NCBI GenBank assembly: GCA_934446465.1
Contig: CAKSEF010000011.1
Coordinates: forward strand, 1 to 37,558
DNA from: an uncultured Oscillospiraceae bacterium
GTDB lineage: Bacteria > Bacillota > Clostridia > Oscillospirales > JAAYXM01
Direction: 5' to 3'
DNA: 37,558 nt
Part shown: piece by piece, positions 33,126-37,558 of the stretch
Layout of the letters: each line of letters begins with the position of its first letter
How positions within the stretch are numbered: position 1 is the first letter of the stretch
Position numbers and translations under genes: made by a program
The notes under the pieces: model-generated
What the model was told of the DNA's origin: nothing
The model's database searches: none
What the model saw: only the letters and a program-made list of their open reading frames with translations

Positions 33126-33803
33126 ATGAACGTATCCACTCTTCTAATTGATTTTTTGGCTGTTGCGATTATTCTTGTTTTTGCACTTCGCGGAAGACGT
33201 CGCGGACTGATTAAAACACTTGCGGGGATACTCGCGGTCGTAATAGCGGTATTTGCTGCTGGTGAGCTCTCAAAAAATCTTGCACCGTATTTATCAGAGA
33301 AATATGTCGCTCCGCGCATTATTTCTTCTGTCCTCCCGGAGGCACAGAAGGAAGGCTCACTTGATAAGCCTGCTGATAAAAACGAGCTTAATAATATTTT
33401 TTCATCGCTTAAGCTCTCTGAAAATATTATTTCCGAGAGTATTTCGGACTTTTCAAACAACGTCAATAAGACACTTGAAAAAGCAATTTCCGATATTTCG
33501 GATAATATTGCAGGGCGGATTACATATGCGGTTGTGTTTGTTGTATTGTTCTTCGTTTTGCTCCTGCTGCTCAAGCTTCTGTTTAAGCTTTTGAATCTCG
33601 CAGCAAAAGTTCCCGGCATCAATTTAATTAACAAAAGTTTAGGACTTGTTTTAGGACTTGTTTTGGGGTATATTATAGTGGTAATACTTTCGTTGGTATT
33701 ATTTAAACTCGGAATCGTTTTGAATCCCGAAACAATTTCCGGCACTATTCTTCTTCGGCATCTTATATCAATCTCGACTCTTTCATTTGTAATAAGCGCA
33801 TAA
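33126..33803 (+). CDS. CvpA family membrane protein
   Basis: Integral membrane protein of 225 residues. The N-terminal part has the CvpA pattern, LLIDFLAVAIILVFALRGRRRGLIKTLAG, and is followed by an insert of about 90 polar residues (about 60-135) before two or three more hydrophobic segments. The name comes from the colicin V production gene; in Firmicutes relatives are involved in envelope or division functions of unknown detail. I chose the ATG at 33126, which has GGGGGG in front; a longer reading from 32973 overlaps the DUF5711 gene and has no such site. An exact 12-base tandem repeat lies within the membrane segment near residue 172. Confidence 0.85.
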   Translation: MNVSTLLIDFLAVAIILVFALRGRRRGLIKTLAGILAVVIAVFAAGELSKNLAPYLSEKYVAPRIISSVLPEAQKEGSLDKPADKNELNNIFSSLKLSENIISESISDFSNNVNKTLEKAISDISDNIAGRITYAVVFVVLFFVLLLLLKLLFKLLNLAAKVPGINLINKSLGLVLGLVLGYIIVVILSLVLFKLGIVLNPETISGTILLRHLISISTLSFVISA

Positions 33804-33942
33804 CACAATAATGCGTTAAAATACTCACCGGTCTGACAGGATTGGCTGCGCGCTTTCTTTTTCTTATAGAAATTTGCACTCTTTTGACTCTGCAACTCTC
33901 CGGCGCCTAAAACATATCAGCTTTATTTGTGAGGATAAGTTT
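33804..33942. other. Intergenic stretch of 139 bases between cvpA and pgsA
   Basis: No small reading frame with a ribosome site, no convincing hairpin and no known riboswitch pattern is visible. It contains a weak promoter candidate at 33842-33870. Confidence 0.5.
33842..33870 (+). promoter_or_regulatory. Weak candidate promoter for pgsA-clpE-like genes
   Basis: TTGGCT, 17 bases, TATAGA. Spacing is ideal but both hexamers are only partial matches. Start near 33877. Confidence 0.35.
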
Positions 33943-34491
33943 ATGAATTTACCTAACATACTGTCAATATTCAGAATGTGCCTTGTTCCCGTTTTTATAA
34001 TAGTATTTTTTTCAGGTACTCCTAATGCTCACTTCTATGCCGCAATAGTCTATGCACTTGCCGGAGTTACTGACGTACTTGACGGGATGATTGCAAGAAA
34101 ATTCAATTTAATTACACGTCTCGGCAAAATTCTTGACCCTCTTGCTGATAAAATGATGACGATCACCGTCTTTGTCTGCATAACAATTTCGGGAATTATT
34201 CCATGGTGGATAATCGCACTTATTTTTGCTAAAGACTTAATGCTTGTACTCGGCGGTGTAAGTCTGTATCAGGAAATGTCGGCGGTATTCAAGTCAAACA
34301 TTTTCGGCAAGCTCGCGACGATTTTCCTCGTTCTCGGCGGAATTGTATTACTCCTTTTCGAAAACCTTGTCCCCGAGATATTCAAAACCGTATTTGCCTA
34401 CGGCGCCGTGTTTTTGTCATTTCTTGCTTTTTTCAGCTATCTGTATCAATTCATCAAATTTAAAAAAACGCACGATACCACGTCGTTTTAA
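33943..34491 (+). CDS. pgsA: CDP-diacylglycerol--glycerol-3-phosphate 3-phosphatidyltransferase (CDP-alcohol phosphatidyltransferase)
   Basis: Membrane enzyme of 182 residues that makes phosphatidylglycerol phosphate, the precursor of phosphatidylglycerol. It has the CDP-alcohol transferase motif DVLDGMIARKFNLITRLGKILDPLADK (spanning about residues 46-72, with four metal-binding Asp), after LPNILSIFRM, the usual PgsA N-terminus. Four or five membrane segments follow. The start at 33943 has GAGGAT upstream and gives that N-terminus; an in-frame extension to 33874 has none. The motif alone cannot exclude another CDP-alcohol transferase, but the N-terminus and length favour PgsA. It precedes the ClpE-like gene by 38 bases. 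Confidence 0.92.
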   Translation: MNLPNILSIFRMCLVPVFIIVFFSGTPNAHFYAAIVYALAGVTDVLDGMIARKFNLITRLGKILDPLADKMMTITVFVCITISGIIPWWIIALIFAKDLMLVLGGVSLYQEMSAVFKSNIFGKLATIFLVLGGIVLLLFENLVPEIFKTVFAYGAVFLSFLAFFSYLYQFIKFKKTHDTTSF

Positions 34492-34529
34492 CTATGCTCT
34501 AAGTATTTGTAAAGGAAAGGTATACCATT

Positions 34530-36833
34530 ATGCAACCAACTCTGTGCGGCAGATGTAAAAAGAACCTTGCTGTAATTTTTATAACAAGAATGGAAGGCGA
34601 CAAATCCGTAAGCGAAGGAATTTGTCTTAAATGTGCAAAAGAACTCGGAATAAAGCCCGTTGAAGACCTCATGAACAAAATGGGAATCTCGGAGGAAGAG
34701 CTTGAGAACGTAACTAACGAGATGATGGGTATTATCGGAAATCTTGACGAAAGCGATGACAGTGCGTCTGATTTTGACGAGGATGACGACCCCGAAGGAA
34801 AAACCGCCACGTTCCCGTTTTTAAACAAATTGTTGGGCTCGATGCCCCATCCCGATACTGCCGGCTCAGACAATTCAGGCTCTGCCGATACGAAAGAACC
34901 GCATCGCGAAAAGAAGTCGACAAAGCACAAATATCTTGACAACTACTGTATTTCGCTCACTAACCGTGCAAAAAACAAACAACTTGACAATATAGTTGGA
35001 CGTGAGACGGAAATTGAGCGCGTTATACAGATTCTCAATCGCCGTCAGAAAAATAACCCATGCCTTATAGGTGAACCCGGCGTCGGTAAAACTGCGATAG
35101 CCGAGGGGCTCGCCATCAGAATGAACGAAGGCAAGGTTCCCGCAAAGCTTCTTGATAAAGAGATTTATCTTCTCGACCTTACGGCACTTGTCGCAGGAAC
35201 ACAATTCCGCGGTCAGTTTGAAAGCCGAATGAAGGGCTTGATAGATGACATCAAGAAAAAAGGCAATGTTATACTTGTGATTGACGAGGTACACAACCTT
35301 GTCGGTGCCGGTGATGCCGAAGGCTCAATGAATGCCGCAAACATACTCAAACCTGCCCTATCACGCGGCGAAATACAGGTCATAGGTGCAACGACATTTG
35401 CCGAATACAGAAAACACATAGAGAAAGACAGCGCGCTTGAAAGACGCTTTCAGAAAGTAATCGTCAATGAGCCCTCTATTGATGAGACCGTTGACATCAT
35501 CAAAGGTATTGCCCACTATTATGAAGAATTTCACGGAGTTCGCATAAGTGAACGAATCGCAAGGCTTGCTGTTGTTCTCTCAGAGCGTTATATAACCGAC
35601 CGCTTCCTTCCGGACAAGGCAATCGACCTCATCGATGAAGCGTGTTCCGACTTAAACCTCAAAGACAAAAACATCTGCGAAAAAGCATCTATATATAAGG
35701 AACTGTCATCAATCAATTCTGAACGTGAAAAGATAGTTGCCGATAATTCAAACGAAGCCTTTGAGAAGATTGCCGCTCTAAAGAGCAATGAATGTAAACT
35801 GCGCGACCGTCTGGCAGTTCTCGAATCCGAGGATGCACCTGAGCTTACGGAAGAGCAGCTTGCACATGTTATAGAACTGTGGACAAAGATTCCCGCTTCC
35901 GCTATTCAGGAAATTGAGTTTAAACGCTTGTCTGAGCTGGGCGACAGACTAAAGAAACGTATAATCGGACAGGATGAGGCAATTTCTGCCATATGCGCCG
36001 CAATAAAGCGAAACAGAGTCGGAATATCTCCAAAGCGCAAGCCCGTGTCCTTCCTCTTTACAGGCTCTACGGGTGTAGGAAAAACAGAGCTTGTTAAGTG
36101 TCTTGCCTCAGACCTGTTTAATTCGCCGGAATCGCTTATACGCCTTGACATGTCCGAGTTCATGGAGAAGCATGCCGTATCAAAGCTTATAGGCGCACCT
36201 CCCGGATATGTAGGATATGACGAGGCGGGGCAGCTTACCGAAAAAATCAGGCGCAAGCCGTATTCGATTGTTCTGTTTGATGAAATTGAAAAAGCGCACC
36301 CTGACGTTCTAAATATACTCCTCCAAATTCTTGACGACGGCAGAATTACCGATTCACAGGGCCGTGAAGTCAATTTTGAAAACACCGTAATTGTTATGAC
36401 CTCAAATGCGGGAAGTCAGTTTAAGGGCGGGAGCGCCGGATTCAACAGGAGTGTCTCGGAGCAGACGAAAGAACGCACAATTAAGGCACTTTCTGATTTC
36501 CTTCGCCCCGAGTTTCTAAACAGAATCGACGAAATAATAACATTTAATTCTCTTTCGCGCGATAACTTTGCCGATATTGCACGGATTATGCTCGACGACC
36601 TCAAAAAATCACTTTCCGAGAAACACATCGAGTTTGAATATGATGATTCACTCGTTTCATATCTCGTTGACAAGTCCTTCTCTGAAAAATACGGTGCAAG
36701 AAATCTGCGGCGCACAATTCAAAAGGAGCTTGAGGACCGAATCGCAAATGCAATCATAGACAACTATAATACCGGCATTTCCTGTGTTACCGCTTCATCT
36801 GACGGAAACGAAGTTTCCATATCCGCAAAATAA
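34530..36833 (+). CDS. Zinc-finger AAA+ ATPase, ClpE/ClpC-like Clp protease subunit
   Basis: Double AAA+ unfoldase of 767 residues. The N-terminus is a zinc finger (C6, C9, C32, C35), as in ClpE and McsA, in place of the double Clp N-repeat of ClpC. An acidic, disordered linker (about 68-125, with DESDDSASDFDEDDD) follows. The first AAA module has Walker A GEPGVGKTA near 181-189 and Walker B VILVIDEVHN. A short coiled middle region with SINSEREKIV comes next. The second module has GSTGVGKTE near 512-520 and IVLFDEIEKA. A GSAGF motif after MTSNAGS is a candidate ClpP-docking loop. ClpE is the closest name; it would feed ClpP or act as a disaggregase. AAGGAAAGG upstream of the ATG at 34530 is a good ribosome site. 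Confidence 0.92.
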   Translation: MQPTLCGRCKKNLAVIFITRMEGDKSVSEGICLKCAKELGIKPVEDLMNKMGISEEELENVTNEMMGIIGNLDESDDSASDFDEDDDPEGKTATFPFLNKLLGSMPHPDTAGSDNSGSADTKEPHREKKSTKHKYLDNYCISLTNRAKNKQLDNIVGRETEIERVIQILNRRQKNNPCLIGEPGVGKTAIAEGLAIRMNEGKVPAKLLDKEIYLLDLTALVAGTQFRGQFESRMKGLIDDIKKKGNVILVIDEVHNLVGAGDAEGSMNAANILKPALSRGEIQVIGATTFAEYRKHIEKDSALERRFQKVIVNEPSIDETVDIIKGIAHYYEEFHGVRISERIARLAVVLSERYITDRFLPDKAIDLIDEACSDLNLKDKNICEKASIYKELSSINSEREKIVADNSNEAFEKIAALKSNECKLRDRLAVLESEDAPELTEEQLAHVIELWTKIPASAIQEIEFKRLSELGDRLKKRIIGQDEAISAICAAIKRNRVGISPKRKPVSFLFTGSTGVGKTELVKCLASDLFNSPESLIRLDMSEFMEKHAVSKLIGAPPGYVGYDEAGQLTEKIRRKPYSIVLFDEIEKAHPDVLNILLQILDDGRITDSQGREVNFENTVIVMTSNAGSQFKGGSAGFNRSVSEQTKERTIKALSDFLRPEFLNRIDEIITFNSLSRDNFADIARIMLDDLKKSLSEKHIEFEYDDSLVSYLVDKSFSEKYGARNLRRTIQKELEDRIANAIIDNYNTGISCVTASSDGNEVSISAK

Positions 36834-36873
36834 GGAAGTTAAATGAAGTTCTTATAAATTTTTATTACTTCTA

Positions 36874-36902
36874 TTGCTTTTTTTCTGTTTTTTTAGTAAA
36901 CT
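36874..36902 (+). promoter_or_regulatory. Candidate sigma-A promoter of yajC
   Basis: TTGCTT, 17 bases, TAAACT. The T-rich spacer could bend the DNA. The start would be near 36909, leaving a 47-base leader that opens with a small hairpin. Confidence 0.55.
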
Positions 36903-36909
36903 ATCCTTG

Positions 36910-36928
36910 TGTGGTTTTATTTACCACA
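36910..36928 (+). other. Small hairpin at the predicted 5' end of the yajC mRNA
   Basis: TGTGGT and ACCACA pair over six bases around a seven-base loop, starting within a base or two of the predicted transcript start. No T-run follows, so it is not a terminator. It may protect the 5' end of the mRNA, or may be an operator half-site pair. Confidence 0.4.
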
Positions 36929-36955
36929 GAAATAATATTTGAGAGGTATTTTAAC

Positions 36956-37450
36956 ATGAACAAAAAGCGTATTCTCATTCTTCTTACTGTTTTAGCAATC
37001 GTTATGTCTATGGTTACATTTGCATACGCTGCTCCTGACGCAGGTAATGCCGCATCCGATGGTGCTCCCGCAGTTACAACAGCTCAGCCCACAGAGGACG
37101 GTGCCGCCGCAGCGGACGGTGGAGCAGAACCGCTCCCTTGGTATGCCGGAATCGGGCAGTTTCTCCCACTTATACTCATAGTTGTTGTTTTCTATTTCGT
37201 ACTCATCCGCCCCGAGAATAAACGTAAAAAAGAGACGGCAAGTATGCGCGAGAGCCTTAAAACAGGTGATGAGATCACTACCATCGGCGGTATAGTCGGC
37301 AGAATTACAAACATAAAAGATGAAGAACTCACGATAGAAACAGGCAGCGACAGAAATAAAATGCGTATCATGAAGTGGGCGGTAAGCTCTGTATCTTCAA
37401 AAAATTCAGGTGCTTCCGAAAAGAAAGAAGAAAAGAAATCCGCTGAGTAA
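36956..37450 (+). CDS. yajC: Preprotein translocase subunit YajC (with signal-like N-terminus)
   Basis: Accessory subunit of the Sec translocon, 164 residues. The family core is residues about 60-130: a membrane segment FLPLILIVVVFYFVLIRPENKRKKE, then MRESLKTGDEITTIGGIVGRITNIKDEELTIET. Unlike short YajC proteins, it starts with a signal-peptide-like segment (MNKKRILILLTVLAIVMSMVTFAYAA) and an Ala/Gly-rich linker (about 27-57), so the N-terminus may be outside the membrane. GAGAGG precedes the ATG at 36956. A longer reading from 36911 would start within the 5' hairpin. The C-terminus is Lys/Glu/Ser rich. The gene has its own promoter. Confidence 0.93.
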   Translation: MNKKRILILLTVLAIVMSMVTFAYAAPDAGNAASDGAPAVTTAQPTEDGAAAADGGAEPLPWYAGIGQFLPLILIVVVFYFVLIRPENKRKKETASMRESLKTGDEITTIGGIVGRITNIKDEELTIETGSDRNKMRIMKWAVSSVSSKNSGASEKKEEKKSAE

Positions 37451-37511
37451 GAGTTATATTTTTCACATTCCGGAATAGGTATTATATATATCTGTTCGGG
37501 GGTGGAATCTT

Positions 37512-37558
37512 GTGAGAAAAAATATTGAAGAACCAATAAAGAAAGGCGTAGGTCCCGT
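37512..37558 (+). CDS. Start of an unidentified gene (partial, cut off by window edge)
   Basis: A GTG at 37512 with GGGGGTGG eight bases upstream opens a frame reading MRKNIEEPIKKGVGP, which runs off the window. Fifteen codons are too few to identify it. A weak promoter-like TATATA lies about 25 bases before the ribosome site, so it may be expressed apart from yajC. In related Clostridia a membrane protein often follows yajC, but nothing here shows that. Confidence 0.5.
   Translation, partial: MRKNIEEPIKKGVGP

Noticed and set aside
33122..33895. Open frame of 257 codons on the minus strand opposite cvpA
   Set aside because: A Ser/Arg-rich reading of a hydrophobic gene's complement, a common artefact; cvpA has a ribosome site and the expected membrane pattern.
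33804..33942. Small RNA or leader gene between cvpA and pgsA
   Set aside because: No stable hairpin with a T-run and no short frame with a ribosome site could be found; only a weak promoter candidate remains.
1..37558. CRISPR arrays, insertion sequences, integrase or attachment sites, prophage
   Set aside because: No regularly spaced repeats, transposase or phage-type genes, or direct repeats flanking foreign-looking DNA were seen; base composition and gene content are uniform core chromosome.

Overview
The window looks like chromosomal core sequence from a spore-forming, low-to-mid GC Gram-positive of the class Clostridia, most likely near the Oscillospirales/Ruminococcaceae. The evidence is the gene content: an intact pro-sigma-K gene, GerW/YtfJ, a DacF-type carboxypeptidase, ScpAB, a CarD-family regulator, a valS T-box, the paired GlgC/GlgD subunits, QueH and an ECF transporter module beside truA. 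Near-consensus sigma-A promoters, strong Shine-Dalgarno sites and frequent TTG/GTG starts also fit. The placement is inferred from gene families and order, not from a marker gene.

Layout. Positions 1-1906 (minus) hold a LytTR response regulator and a GHKL sensor kinase cut by the window edge. A tRNA-Gln(CUG) with its own promoter and terminator follows at 2122-2195. From 16507 down to 2290, twelve minus-strand genes lie in one direction with gaps of at most about 56 bases: site-2 protease, scpA, scpB, DUF2953, gerW, dac, glgB, glgC, glgD, glgA, glgP and a GH13 amylase. A promoter sits at the head and I see no terminator inside. Divergent from it are a flavin reductase-like gene and a single-domain GlmU-like pyrophosphorylase, which end at a strong hairpin shared with the convergent EF-G paralogue. 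Next are valS with a complete T-box leader, then a carD-like gene, ispD-ispF and sigK on the plus strand, queH on the minus strand, ruvX on the plus strand and a DUF4830 lipoprotein-like or membrane-anchored gene on the minus strand. From 27738 to the end the plus strand carries a methyltransferase, ecfA1, ecfA2, ecfT, truA, a DUF5711 protein, cvpA, pgsA, a zinc-finger ClpE-like ATPase, yajC and the first codons of one more gene.

How the genes work together. The glg block encodes ADP-glucose synthesis (GlgC plus the non-canonical subunit GlgD), chain elongation (GlgA), branching (GlgB), phosphorolysis (GlgP) and a GH13 hydrolase that could handle branches, so it covers both making and using glycogen. 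It is linked to condensin subunits and to sporulation and cell-wall genes, which would let glycogen storage share transcription with late-growth or sporulation genes. The rest is translation (valS, tRNA-Gln, truA, queH, EF-G paralogue), isoprenoid precursor synthesis, vitamin uptake energising, membrane lipid synthesis, protein secretion and protein quality control.

I found no CRISPR array, insertion sequence, phage gene or toxin-antitoxin pair, and no convincing new multi-gene system. The items most worth a second look are the altered GTPase motifs of the EF-G paralogue, the glycogen-condensin-sporulation gene run with an upstream palindrome, the GlmU-like protein lacking its acetyltransferase half, and the ispDF pair placed directly behind a terminator.
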